A stretch of 64,000 bases of DNA from Holophagales bacterium UBA5704 (GTDB taxonomy: Bacteria; Acidobacteriota; Thermoanaerobaculia; Multivoradales; UBA5704). Where the stretch lies: assembly GCA_002420005.1 (NCBI GenBank), contig DIHE01000157.1:54311-118310 (forward strand). Direction: 5' to 3'. Each line of letters starts with the position of its first letter. Position 1 is the first letter of the stretch. Under the pieces are notes generated by a model that saw only the letters and a program-made list of their open reading frames with translations, did not search any database and had not been told where the DNA came from. The translations under genes were made by a program, and so were the position numbers. Positions 54,436 to 63,700 of this stretch are shown here, one piece after another.

Positions 54436-55566
54436 ATGAAACCGCGCACCGCCTTCGGCCAGCACACCCTGCCCGGCGAGTACTTCACCTCCGAGGAGAT
54501 CTTCCGTGCCGAGCGCACGCAGATCTTCCACCGTTCCTGGCTCCTCGCCGGCCACGTTTCGCAGCTCCCGGCCCCCGGCAGCTATTTTCTCTTCGAGCTC
54601 GACCGCGAAAGCGTCCTCGTGCTCCGCGACGCGGGCGGCACCGTCCGCGCCTTCCACAACCTCTGCCGGCACCGGGGCAGCCGCCTCTGCCTCGCCCCGC
54701 ACGGCGAGATCGGCGCCACCCTCCAGTGCCCCTACCACGCCTGGACCTACGGGCTGGACGGCACCCTGCGCGCCGCCCCGAACATGGGCGACGTCCCCGG
54801 CTTCGACCCCAAGACCCTCGGGCTCAAGCCGGCCGCCCTCGCCGACTGGCAGGGCTTTCTGTTCTTGAACCTCGCCGCGGACCCGGTTCCCTTCGAAACC
54901 GCCCTGCCCGGCCTGGTGGGCAAATTCGAAGCCTGGCGCCTCCCCGAGCTGCGCTCGGTCCACCAGGAGGTCTACGAGGTCGAGGCGAACTGGAAGCTCT
55001 TCTTCCACAACTACAGCGAGTGTTACCACTGCCCGAAGGTCCATCCGCATCTCAACAAGCTGACGCCCTACCGCAACACCGAGAACGACCTCGACGAAGG
55101 TCCGGTCCTCGGCGGGCCGATGTGGATGAGCAACCCGGACGGCAGCATGACGAGCCATGGCGGACGCTGCGCCGTCCCCTTCGCCGGCCTCTCGCCGGAA
55201 GAGCGCGGGCGGGTGTATTACTACACGGTGTTTCCGAGCACCTTCCTGTCGCTACATCCCGACTACGTGATGGTCCACCGCGCGCTGGCCCTGGGCGTCG
55301 ACCGCACACGGATTGTTTGTGACTGGTATTTCCACCCGGACGCGATCGGCGCCCCGGGCTTCGATCCCCGCTCCGCGGTCGATTTCTGGGACCTGACCAA
55401 CCGCCAGGACTGGGAGCTTTGCGCCAACGCCCACAAAGGCGTCGCCTCGAACGCCTGGGAGCCCGGCCCCTACTCCGATCTCGAAAGTCAGCTCGCCGCC
55501 TTCGATCGCCAATACCTGCGGGCGCTCGCCCCGGAGGCCCCGGCGGCGGCGCGACGGCAGGGGTGA
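54436..55566 (+). CDS. Rieske non-heme iron oxygenase, large (alpha) subunit
   Basis: The product has 376 residues. The Rieske [2Fe-2S] ligands are visible in NLCRHRGSRLC (CxH) and CPYHAWTYGLDG (CxxH). The mononuclear iron site is in NYSECYHCPKVHPHL, where an Asn/Glu and two His residues sit near 197-210. The family (aromatic-ring and quaternary-amine oxygenases such as GbcA/CntA-like) hydroxylates small molecules. No reductase or ferredoxin gene is adjacent. The ATG at 54436 is preferred over a GTG at 54415 because the family N-terminus starts near FGQHTLPGEYFTSEEIF. It overlaps or abuts the next gene. Confidence 0.9.
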   Translation: MKPRTAFGQHTLPGEYFTSEEIFRAERTQIFHRSWLLAGHVSQLPAPGSYFLFELDRESVLVLRDAGGTVRAFHNLCRHRGSRLCLAPHGEIGATLQCPYHAWTYGLDGTLRAAPNMGDVPGFDPKTLGLKPAALADWQGFLFLNLAADPVPFETALPGLVGKFEAWRLPELRSVHQEVYEVEANWKLFFHNYSECYHCPKVHPHLNKLTPYRNTENDLDEGPVLGGPMWMSNPDGSMTSHGGRCAVPFAGLSPEERGRVYYYTVFPSTFLSLHPDYVMVHRALALGVDRTRIVCDWYFHPDAIGAPGFDPRSAVDFWDLTNRQDWELCANAHKGVASNAWEPGPYSDLESQLAAFDRQYLRALAPEAPAAARRQG

Positions 55567-55571
55567 GGTCA

Positions 55572-56108
55572 GTGAGAATCAAACCCGCGCTCTCGTTGCT
55601 GGCCCTCCTCCTGGCAGGCGGCAGCCCGTGTCTCGCACAGCAGGAAACCGGGCCGGCCGCTCACAACGCCGTGTTCTTCGAGTTGCTGGGCAACGGAGGC
55701 GTCTACTCCTTCAACTACGAGCGCATGCTCACCGAGAGCCTCGGGCTCCGGGTCGGGGTGGCCGCGTGGAACAGCCCGATTCTCTGGGATGGAGGGGGCC
55801 GCCCGGATCGCTACGCCACAGTGCCGGTGACGCTGAGCTACCTGCTCGGCCGGGGAGAGCGGAAGCTGGAGCTCGGCGGCGGCGTCACCTTCGGCCAGGG
55901 GACCCTCGACCGTTCCTCGGACCAGCGGAGAGATTTCTCCTTTCGCAGCGTGACCGCCATCGTAGGCTACCGGTCCCAGCCCAAAGGGCGCGGCTACCTC
56001 TTCCGCGTCGGCGCAACACCTTTCTACTCGTTCGACGACGGGGAGGAGGCCTATCCGGACCCCGGCTTGACGTTTTCAGCCGGCGTCAGCTTCGGATATC
56101 GGTTGTGA
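55572..56108 (+). CDS. Outer-membrane beta-barrel-like protein
   Basis: The product has about 178 residues. A signal peptide (ALSLLALLLAGGSPCLAQ) is followed by alternating amphipathic strands (NAVFFELLGNGGVYSFNYER, LGLRVGVAAWN, KLELGGGVTFGQG, YLFRVGATPFYSF) and a C-terminal strand LTFSAGVSFGYRL ending near an aromatic residue, typical of 8-strand barrels. The GTG at 55572 gives the better signal peptide; a GTG at 55563 would overlap the oxygenase stop. It is probably cotranscribed with the Rieske gene, with no clear functional link. Confidence 0.75.
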   Translation: MRIKPALSLLALLLAGGSPCLAQQETGPAAHNAVFFELLGNGGVYSFNYERMLTESLGLRVGVAAWNSPILWDGGGRPDRYATVPVTLSYLLGRGERKLELGGGVTFGQGTLDRSSDQRRDFSFRSVTAIVGYRSQPKGRGYLFRVGATPFYSFDDGEEAYPDPGLTFSAGVSFGYRL

Positions 56109-56137
56109 TCATCGAGATCCGGTCGAACCGATGAACC

Positions 56138-56914
56138 TCATTTCCGGCTGCGCCTGCGCGGAGCACGACTTCCACCACCCAGGTCAGCGCCCTCATTAGC
56201 CGGTCCTAACCCCTCTGGCGCCACCGGGTCCATGAGGAGTAGCACTGTCGCTTGCCGCATGGCAACTTGATACGTATAGAGGTACCGATCGAGCGCAAGG
56301 CCTAATGTCGAGTAGAGCACGGTGACAACTGCCAGGCTTGCCCACCCGATGCCGGGCCATTCAAACCATCCCCGAAAGCCCGCTACCAAGAGGTAAATTT
56401 GGGCAGCCAGCGCCAAGAAGGCAAAGTTGCTCACCAGAATATAGGTTGCATAGTGGCTCTCAGCCCAGGTAATCGCCGGCTCCCTGTCCTTGCAGTAAAG
56501 GATGGCCACGGCGAGACCATGGTCGTTACCGAAGTCCGGAAGGTTTCGCAACCAAATAGTCTCCTGGGTAACTTCACTGAATCGAGCCTTCCAGAATCCA
56601 TGGGAACCATACACCTTGCTCTGGCAGAAGAATTGAATCAGCACCTTCTCGCGCATCATGAACTTTATCAACCGACGAACAGTTGAGTCAGTAAGGCTTT
56701 CGCAAACGGCGCCAGCCAGGGCAGTTACAGGTAGCAGCAACAGAGCACCAATTACTGCAAAAAGCCCGTCTCCCCCGGTTGATGCAAGGTCCCTGACGCC
56801 TTGAGGAACACTGATCGGCCCAGCATGTTGAAGCACAAGCAGCGCAATGCCGATAATGACGAGGCCGCCGACCAGAAAGAGGCTTGCAATCTTGTTCAGG
56901 GTTGTTGGCTGCAT
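56138..56914 (-). CDS. Hypothetical four-helix membrane protein coupled to an antitoxin-like gene
   Basis: The product has 258 residues. Helices lie at about 9-31, 48-70, 155-180 and 188-212. A soluble domain of about 80 residues lies between the second and third helix (FMMREKVLIQFFCQSKVYGS, AILYCKDREPAITWAESHYA). A basic, disordered tail (GSRAPRRRSRK) ends the protein. I recognise no family. The DNA is visibly less GC-rich than its surroundings. The start has GGGAGG 7 nt upstream and lies 19 nt inside the end of the ribbon-helix-helix-like gene, so the pair is translationally coupled. It may be a membrane effector of a toxin-antitoxin or defence-like module, but this is inference. Confidence 0.65.
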   Translation of the reverse strand: MQPTTLNKIASLFLVGGLVIIGIALLVLQHAGPISVPQGVRDLASTGGDGLFAVIGALLLLPVTALAGAVCESLTDSTVRRLIKFMMREKVLIQFFCQSKVYGSHGFWKARFSEVTQETIWLRNLPDFGNDHGLAVAILYCKDREPAITWAESHYATYILVSNFAFLALAAQIYLLVAGFRGWFEWPGIGWASLAVVTVLYSTLGLALDRYLYTYQVAMRQATVLLLMDPVAPEGLGPANEGADLGGGSRAPRRRSRK

Positions 56915-57168
56915 GCGAGAGCCTCCCAATCGGCAGCCGAAAACTCCTCGGAGATCTGAGCGGCCTCGGCCAGATAAGGGCCGTCAGCAACCATCCCGGC
57001 GAACTGCCGATCCACCGAGGCACGGCGGAAAGCCAATAACTGACTGACAATCGCTGCTTCAAAAGACTCTTCTCGGCTGCGCGCGTGGCCCATCCGAATC
57101 TCGGCGTCGATCGCGCTGAGTAGCTCCTCGGGGAGGGCGTTGGCACTCTGACCTTTTCTGACGGGCAT
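56896..57168 (-). CDS. Ribbon-helix-helix antitoxin-like protein
   Basis: The product has 90 residues. The N-terminal part (NALPEELLSAIDAEIRMGHA and SREESFEAAIVSQLLAFR) fits a ParD/CopG-type ribbon-helix-helix. The C-terminal tail (YLAEAAQISEEFSAADWEAL) is the acidic, toxin-binding kind often found in antitoxins of MazF/PemK pairs. No MazF gene is present; the coupled downstream gene encodes a membrane protein instead. AAGGAG lies 7 nt before the ATG. Confidence 0.7.
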   Translation of the reverse strand: MPVRKGQSANALPEELLSAIDAEIRMGHARSREESFEAAIVSQLLAFRRASVDRQFAGMVADGPYLAEAAQISEEFSAADWEALACSQQP

Positions 57169-57195
57169 TCCGTTTCTCCTTGAGCCCAGGGGCGG

Positions 57196-57495
57196 TCAGC
57201 CGATCTCCCGGAGCTTCACCAGCTCCCCCTGAGACATGACATGGTCGAAGGACCCAAGCTGCTCGGCGAGATCCTCGAGCGTCTCCTGGCACGCCGAAAC
57301 GCCACTCTGCGAGAAGAGGTCGAGAAGCTCGGAGCGGCTCACTCCGGCGATCTCCGCGGCACGGCCTTGGGAGACCCGGCCCTGGGCATACCAGATGATC
57401 GCCGCCGCCAAGCGCATTTCCCGGGCCACTTCCTCCGGAGATCGCCGCAAGGTCGAGAAGATGTCGAAGTCGAACTCCACCTGGACCCGGGTCAT
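57196..57495 (-). CDS. UPF0175 family small protein (antitoxin-like)
   Basis: The product has 99 residues. The UPF0175 pattern is clear: EEVAREMRLAAAIIWYAQGR followed by VSQGRAAEIAGVSRSELLDL, an HTH-like module. The C-terminal helix is FSQSGVSACQETLEDLAEQL. Members occur as putative antitoxins or regulators upstream of PIN or DUF3368 toxins, but no such toxin is next to it. The next gene on this strand is the ribbon-helix-helix gene 27 bp downstream. The upstream 263 bp (57496-57758) hold one copy of the AGA-loop repeat and no gene, except perhaps a C-terminal remnant reading STVIKEAFQLAED just before 57759. Confidence 0.75.
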   Translation of the reverse strand: MTRVQVEFDFDIFSTLRRSPEEVAREMRLAAAIIWYAQGRVSQGRAAEIAGVSRSELLDLFSQSGVSACQETLEDLAEQLGSFDHVMSQGELVKLREIG

Positions 57496-57613
57496 GGTTG
57501 GCTTCCCGGCCTGTTTGTCGGCCTCCCTGCATTATAGGCGGGTCCGCCCTTCCCGGTAGGGAGGAGGGAAGAAGGGGGCCCAGGGCCGGCCACCGTGGCC
57601 GCGGGGAACGTGA

Positions 57614-57643
57614 GCCGCCGAGACGGCGGCGGTCCCAGGGGGC
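57614..57643. repeat. AGA-loop hairpin repeat, copy 2
   Basis: GCCGCCG-AGA-CGGCGGC plus the tail GGTCCCAGGGGGC. The stem differs from copy 1 by compensated changes. Confidence 0.8.
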
Positions 57644-57758
57644 GCGGCTCGCCGCAGGAGGCCCGCCCCCTTGACGCGGCTCCGGTCCTGGAGAAGGATG
57701 GTCCTTGTGGGGGACCTCGACGGTGATCAAGGAAGCCTTCCAGCTCGCGGAGGACTGA

Positions 57759-57995
57759 ATGCCGGTTCGTAAATTTCGCTCGGTCGCCGACATGCCCGGG
57801 GCACAGCCGCGGACGCCTCTCGATCCGGACAACCTTCGGCTCGCCTGCTCGCTCACGCAGTTCGCCTATTGGCTCCACCCGATGAAGCACGTCCCCGGCG
57901 TCCGGAAGTACCGGTCGATCGAGGAGGCCTGGGCGGCTCGCCAGGAGTGGGTGCGGAGTCAGCTCCGCCAACCGGCCGCCCCGTCGGGCGCATAG
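57759..57995 (+). CDS. Small hypothetical protein (RKFRS/RKYRS type)
   Basis: The product has 78 residues starting MPVRKFRSVADMPG. A second similar segment, VRKYRSIEEAWAARQEW, lies near the C-terminus. The middle is LRLACSLTQFAYWLHP. It resembles small proteins found next to nucleic-acid-binding or toxin-antitoxin genes but has no assigned function. A possible truncated upstream partner frame ends 1 bp before its ATG. The following 196 bp (57996-58191) contain the third AGA-loop repeat and a short fragment matching the 3-prime end of the DinB gene. Confidence 0.6.
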   Translation: MPVRKFRSVADMPGAQPRTPLDPDNLRLACSLTQFAYWLHPMKHVPGVRKYRSIEEAWAARQEWVRSQLRQPAAPSGA

Positions 57996-58045
57996 CCGCT
58001 ACCAGTCCAGCGGCATCGCCGGCTACCGTGCTCGCGGGAGTGTGA

Positions 58046-58074
58046 GCCGCCGAGACGGCGGCGGTCCCAGGGGG
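58046..58074. repeat. AGA-loop hairpin repeat, copy 3
   Basis: GCCGCCG-AGA-CGGCGGC plus GGTCCCAGGGGG, with the same orientation as the other copies on the + strand. Confidence 0.8.
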
Positions 58075-58191
58075 CACCGCGCCGCCGGTGGCCGACAGCG
58101 CGTTCTGGAGGCGGGAGGGGTGAGCGCCGACAGGGGCGTTGACGTTGAATGAGTGGGCCGTAGAGTTGAGCTGACGCTGGAAGGAGAGCCC

Positions 58192-58425
58192 ATGAGCCAT
58201 ACGCTGACCTTGAACGTACCCGAGAGTCTGTACAGCTCCCTTGTCCGGAAGGCGGACCAGGCGGGCCAGGCGCTCGAGGTACTGGCTGTCCAGCTCTTGG
58301 CCACGGCGACCCGCCCGGTGGCAAGCGATCCCCTGGAGGAGTTCATCGGTGCCTTCAACAGCCAGGGAATCGATTGGGCCGACCAGCATGACGCCCATCT
58401 CGGCCAAGCCCTCCATGAGGGTTGA
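58192..58425 (+). CDS. Small antitoxin-like hypothetical protein
   Basis: The product has 77 residues. It starts MSHTLTLNVPESLYSSLVRK, with the strand-helix pattern of a ribbon-helix-helix-type antitoxin, followed by ADQAGQALEVLAVQLLATA. The acidic C-terminal part (SQGIDWADQHDAHLGQAL) could hold a partner. AAGGAG lies 6 nt before the ATG. No toxin gene follows; the DinB gene on the opposite strand is next. It is an orphan. Confidence 0.65.
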   Translation: MSHTLTLNVPESLYSSLVRKADQAGQALEVLAVQLLATATRPVASDPLEEFIGAFNSQGIDWADQHDAHLGQALHEG

Positions 58426-58457
58426 GGAGTGCCGCCGCATTGCGCAAGCCTGGCAGC

Positions 58458-58928
58458 CTACCAGTCCAGCGGCATCGGAGGAATCTCCGCGAAGCCCCAT
58501 TGCCGGAGCGCCAGGACGATCTTGCCGCGGTGGTGGATCTCGTGGGCGGTCAGGTAGAGGACGCGGTCGCGGCCGGTCCAGATCACCGGCGTCCCGTCGG
58601 TGTCGAGCGTCGTCGGATATTCCTGGCTCATCCGTGCCCCGTCGTCGGCCTCGAAGAAGGTGGCCAGGCGGACGGCGGTGCTCTCCAGGGCGGCCCGCAG
58701 GGAGGCTTTGTCGTCGGCATAGCTGGGCATGCCCTGGCCGTCCTGGAGGAAATGCTCCAGCCAGCCGTCGATGACGGTGGCGATGTGGCGGAAGAGGCGG
58801 CCCAGGGGGAGACCTTCGCCCTCGGCCTGCCGGGACAGCAGCTCCTCGGGGAGGCGGTCCAGGAGGTCGATCGTGCGGCGCCGGATCTGGTGGAAGTGCT
58901 GGAGGATCTCGCGGTCGGCTGGATGCAT
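58458..58928 (-). CDS. DinB-family metal-binding four-helix protein
   Basis: The product has 156 residues. The DinB fold carries a His triad: His10/His12 in ILQHFHQIRRR or His47 in LFRHIATVIDGWL, plus the HEIHHRGK segment near 127-134. DinB/DUF664 relatives are putative thiol-dependent metalloenzymes (bacillithiol or mycothiol transferases); the actual substrate is unknown. It is a single gene convergent with the small orphan gene. Confidence 0.85.
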   Translation of the reverse strand: MHPADREILQHFHQIRRRTIDLLDRLPEELLSRQAEGEGLPLGRLFRHIATVIDGWLEHFLQDGQGMPSYADDKASLRAALESTAVRLATFFEADDGARMSQEYPTTLDTDGTPVIWTGRDRVLYLTAHEIHHRGKIVLALRQWGFAEIPPMPLDW

Positions 58929-59013
58929 GGTGCGCTCATTCTACGGCGGCACCGGACGATGGGAATCTGCTACGATCGATCCAGCCCACACAGATCTCAG
59001 GAGGAACCTCCGG

Positions 59014-59676
59014 ATGTGTCGCCCCAGGCTCTCGCTGCTGCTCACGGCCACGTGGCTCCTGATCATCCCGGGGCTCGCCCTCGCCGGGACGGAGCCCCCT
59101 GCGAACGAGCTGGCCCAGAAGGTGGCGCGGCTGGTCGAATCCAACAATGCCCACGGCCTGCGCGCCCTCTGCCCCGCGGCCCTCCCGGTCATGGCGCAGC
59201 TCTACGAACGGAGCGAGGAGCCGCAGCGGGTCCGGATCGCCGGTTTGTTCTACCAGATCGGGATGAAATCCGAAGCCGCGGAGCGCGCCCTGCTGCGCGA
59301 CGTCCACACCCCGAATCCCCAATTGCGCGTGAGCGTTCAGTACGCCCTGGGCCGGGTCAGCCACTCCCCGGTGGTCATCGCCACGCTCCTCGACACGCTG
59401 CAGAACGACGACAACCCGGTGTTCCGCGACAAGGCGGCCTGCGCCCTCGCCTACGACCAGATCCATCTCACGGAAGGGCAGAAGGTTTACGTCTTCGAAG
59501 GGCTCATCCAGTCCCTGTCCAGCCCCGAGGTGCAGGTGCGGGCCATCGCCCTCCAGGCATTGAGAGTCCTCACCGGCCAGACCAAGGGCTTCCACCATCT
59601 GGCCCCACCGGAGCAGAGGGAGCAAAGCATCGCCCTCTGGAAACAATGGCTCGAAGACTACCGCGCCAGCCTCTGA
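59014..59676 (+). CDS. Exported HEAT-repeat-like protein
   Basis: The product has 220 residues. A signal peptide (LLLTATWLLIIPGLALAG) is followed by helical repeats of HEAT type (RVSVQYALGRVSHSPVVIAT, LLDTLQNDDNPVFRDKAACA, VQVRAIALQALRVLTG). AGGAGG lies 9 nt before the ATG. It is expected to be a periplasmic scaffold or binding protein. It overlaps the next gene by 31 nt. Confidence 0.75.
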   Translation: MCRPRLSLLLTATWLLIIPGLALAGTEPPANELAQKVARLVESNNAHGLRALCPAALPVMAQLYERSEEPQRVRIAGLFYQIGMKSEAAERALLRDVHTPNPQLRVSVQYALGRVSHSPVVIATLLDTLQNDDNPVFRDKAACALAYDQIHLTEGQKVYVFEGLIQSLSSPEVQVRAIALQALRVLTGQTKGFHHLAPPEQREQSIALWKQWLEDYRASL

Positions 59677-60722
59677 TCTGGCTCGTCCTCGCCCTGGCCC
59701 TGGCGGGGGCGGTGTCCCCGGAGGCCGGCAAGCCCTCGCCGGTCCTCGCCAGCTACAATTTCGACGACGCTCTGGTCGACACCGGGCCGGACACCTTCTC
59801 CGTCTTCCGCAACGCCCGGGGCAACGTCGCGCTGTCCACCGAGTTCCAGGTCAGCGGCCACCGCTCGGTGGAGATCCGGGACGTTGCGGGCGACAAGGAC
59901 TTCCCCGAGCTGCAGGGATATCTTCCCGTGCGCCGCGACGGTTGGCTGGTGATCCACTTCGCCCTCCTGGTGACCGATCCGCACGAGGAGCTGAACGTGG
60001 CCTTCGCCGGCCCGGGCTGGTTCCGGCTCGGCGAGGACGGCATGGCCTTCTGGCTCACCACCCGGGACGGCTGGCTCCGCCACACCACGGACAGCATCCC
60101 GAAACGTCTGCTGCCTCTGGAGGCCTACACCTGGTACGCGGTGGACGTGGACTACGACGTGGCCCGTGGCAGCTATGACCTGCAGATCACCCCCGAAGGG
60201 GCGCAGCGGCCGGCCGTGCACCTCAAGGACCAGCCCAACGCCTCCCGCCAGCCGGGCTCGGCGGTCAGCCTCTTCACGTTCACCGGCAGCGTGGCCACCG
60301 ACGACTCCAACGTGCTCTATTACCTGGACGACCTCTGGGTCGGCACCAGCCGCAAGGAGGCCCTGCCTCCCTTCGTGGCCCCGGGCCGCCGCGAGCTTTT
60401 CGCCGATCGTCTGGATCCGGAGCTGCGTGCGCTGCGGGCCGCAGGGCGCCATGCCGAAGCCCGGAACTATGCGCAGGCGAAAGCCCGCAAGCTCCAGGCC
60501 GAGGGTGCATCGCCCGCCCTCTGGCTGGAGCATGCGGGCGACGCAGCCTTCGCCACCACCGACTACCCCGGCGCGAAGAGCCTCTACGAGCAGGCTCTCG
60601 CCACCGCCGAAGAGCCGGCGCGCCTCTATCTCAAGCTCTCGGACGTCCACCACCTCCTCGGCAACCCCCAAGGCGAGAAGGAGTACCGGGAGAAGGTGTA
60701 CGGGTCGCTGGACGTCCGCTGA
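59646..60722 (+). CDS. Exported protein with jelly-roll (LamG-like) and TPR-like parts
   Basis: The product has 358 residues. A signal peptide (LIWLVLALALAGAVSPEAG) is followed by a concanavalin-like beta-sandwich (about 30-230; VLASYNFDDALVDTGPDTFS and VATDDSNVLYYLDDLWVGTS). A C-terminal helical part has at least one TPR-like pair (FATTDYPGAKSLYEQALATA). The ATG overlaps the end of the HEAT-like gene, so the two are coupled and probably act together in the envelope. Its function and ligand are unknown. Confidence 0.75.
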   Translation: MARRLPRQPLIWLVLALALAGAVSPEAGKPSPVLASYNFDDALVDTGPDTFSVFRNARGNVALSTEFQVSGHRSVEIRDVAGDKDFPELQGYLPVRRDGWLVIHFALLVTDPHEELNVAFAGPGWFRLGEDGMAFWLTTRDGWLRHTTDSIPKRLLPLEAYTWYAVDVDYDVARGSYDLQITPEGAQRPAVHLKDQPNASRQPGSAVSLFTFTGSVATDDSNVLYYLDDLWVGTSRKEALPPFVAPGRRELFADRLDPELRALRAAGRHAEARNYAQAKARKLQAEGASPALWLEHAGDAAFATTDYPGAKSLYEQALATAEEPARLYLKLSDVHHLLGNPQGEKEYREKVYGSLDVR

Positions 60723-60734
60723 CGCCGGCCCCTT

Positions 60735-63700
60735 CTACCCCTCCGCCGAAGCCGGTGGCTGCGCCCGCCGGCGCCGCCGGGGCTTCGGCGGCGGCTCCGC
60801 GGCCGGCACGCCGTCCGTTCCCTTCCCCTCGACGTAACGCCGGGCGACGTCGAAGAGCCCGGGCAGGTCGGTGATCGGCTCCTCCCCGGCCGCCGCACAG
60901 AGGGTGTCCACGGCGTGCAGGCCGAGGGCGCGGTAGCTTTCGAACTGCTGCTCGCTGAACCATTGGTCGCCGGTGGATTCGTGGGGAAACAGCTTGTTGA
61001 GCTTCTTGTAGTGCCGCACGTCCTGGGGCTCGTCGCGGTCGTACACCACGGGCTTGATGTAGAGGAGGAGGCCATCCACCCCTCCGGGGTCCACCTTCGA
61101 ATAGAGGATCTCGCCCACCGCACAGTAGCGGCCCGTCTCCCCCTCCGGCACCTTGGCCCAGATGGGGACCTTCCCCATCTGGATGGGGACCCCGAGATCG
61201 ATGCGGATCTTGCGCAGGGCGTTGCCGAGGTCCTCAAAGCGGCATTCATGATCCTGCCCGGCGTCCACCACCACGATGTGGCGGCAGCGGCGCAACACCA
61301 TCTCGTACAGGCCCAGGTTTTCGAAATGGCCGCCGTCGGACAGATACACGTAGGGATTGCGGTCGTCGGTCAACCCCAGGGCTTCGGAGATCAAGGGACC
61401 GACCGCCATCGTCGGCTGGGCGTTTTCGAAGGTGTGCGCTCCGGCCACGCCGGGATTGCCGAGCCACCAGCCCAGGCGGGCGTTGAAAAAGGTCATCAGA
61501 AACGTGATCGCCGGCGAGGAGTGATAGCCCATATTGGGGCTGGCCGCCGCTCCCGAGATGGCCATCGCCGTCCCCAGAGAGATCGCGCGGCGGCGGCCTC
61601 CTCCCAGGGCATAGGCTTCGGAACGGCGGTAGCCGACCCGGGCGCTGCCGCTGTGCAGGGGCGAAAACGTGAACGATTCCGCTTTGCGCTGCTGCCAGGC
61701 GAGATTCTTGCCGCCGACCAGATTCAAGGCCACGTTGACCAAGTGGAGCGGCTTCGGCGGCCGGCCGATGTCGATCTCCTCCTGGAACGCGCGCAGCAGA
61801 AGGTCGCGCTGCAGGCGGCGGCGCTCATCGTCGGAACGGGCGCGCTGGAGCTGCTCCTTCTCCTCGTCGGTCACCGCCAGGCCGCGCAGGAGCTCCTCGG
61901 TGAAACGGTCGCGGATCAGCCGGTTCAAGTCCTCGGTGAGCGCCTGGAGCAACGCCGCCGACGGCTCCTCGGGATAGGTGTGCTCCGCGAGCATTTGCCG
62001 CGTCGTCTCCGCGAGATGACGCGAGACGATGGCCGACGAAGGCGGCCGGGAGCCCTCCTTGAGCCGCAGGCAGAGGCGGGCGCCGTGGGCCGCCAGATGC
62101 TCCGTGCGCAGAAACAGCGGGCAGCGCAGGCGGCTGACCTCCAGATTGTCGCCGCCGTCGAAGCCGGTGAACGGGCTGGGGCTCCGGTTCTCGCGCGACG
62201 CACCCAGGAAGGTGCGGATCAGCCGGTTGCGGTACATGGCGTGCAGGGAAAACTTGTTGATGTCGATCAGCAGCGCCATGAGAGTCCCTCCCACCAACGC
62301 AACGACGAGGAAGGCGGCCACCGGCTTCGTGGCGTGAGGATCGGCCACCAGCTCCATGTGCCAGCGGACAACGGCGTCGGTATCCGAAAAGGCCGGCAGC
62401 TTCTTGCCCACGGCGAGGCCGAGCAGAGCGCTCATGCCCAGCGAAAGGGCGGAGGTGAGAATCACCACGAAGATCGGCGCCACAAAGGCGAGGGCGGTGT
62501 CCAGGAGGGCGGAGACCTTGTCCTCCTTGTCCTTGCCGCCGTGGCTTTCCGACGTGAGGGAGCTGCGGGCGAGCAGTGCCGTCGCGACCCCCGTCAGGCC
62601 GCCCACCGGCGTCAGGATCCAGCGCCAGGAGGCCAACAGCACCGGGCCGAAGATCACCACGCCGGACACCGTGGCCCAGCCGGCCGCCACGATCAGCATC
62701 CACGCTGCGCACCGCGACCACCATTCGCGATCCTCGTCGTCCGTCCAGCGGCTGACCAGACCGGTGAACAACGTCTCTCCGAGGACAAAGGCGCCCAGGG
62801 TGCAGGGCACGGCGAAGACGCCATACCACGGTGCCCGGGAGGAGGGCTGCAAGAACAAAACCTTCCAGACCAGGCAGATCAAGAGGCCGCCGGCCGTTGT
62901 GGACACCATCAACAGCGGCAGCTCCCGCAGCTTGGCCAGGGGTCGCACCCGGCCCTTGGCCAGGACCGGCACGGCATTGCCGATCCAGGGGAGGGTGCTC
63001 ATCAACACCGAGAACAGGACGAAAGACGGCCAGCCCGCTCTTTCGCGGAAGCTGTCCGGGTACCAGGCCCAGAAGATGCCCAGCAACGCCACCGATGCCG
63101 TAAGCGGAAGAAGGCAAGCCAGGAGAAAACCCCGCGACGTGCTACGCCGGCCGTCGCTGGGCCGGCTCCTGGCCAGATAGCCGAACGGGATGGTCATCAG
63201 CAAGCCGGCGAGCGCAAACACCCCGTCGGGCACCACATGGATCGGATTGGGGGCCCAGCTCGGATGCCCCAGGGGCTTCCATACGGCGGGCGTCACGGTG
63301 CAGAGAGCCACGTAGAGCCGCGGCAGCGCCAGGACGGCGAGCAGAAGGGGCACCAGCACCAGCCAGTAGAGGTACAGATTGCGCACGAAGATCGAAACCA
63401 GCGTCCATGCGTCGGTGGAGAGAAACCCCAGCCGCGGGCTGAGGTAATTGCTGAAGGCGCGCAGATGCCCCAGCGGCGCCGGCTCCGGCTGGAGCTTGCG
63501 CGCTCCGGCCAGCGGGCCGCTGAGCTCGGCGGACACGCCGTCGAGGCCGCGGGGGTGGCGGTGGATCCAAGCGCTCAGCCAGCCGCCCAGATAGCCACCC
63601 CCGGAGACCGTCGAGAGATAGTCGAAGCCCTGGAGCAGGTTGCGGCGGGCAAGCCCCTGGAGGACGCCGAGGCCGAACACGGCGCTGCGGATGCCGCCGC

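Noticed and set aside
57241..57559. Open frames on the + strand opposite the UPF0175 gene
   Set aside because: Antisense to a recognised family on the - strand, with no ribosome-binding site.
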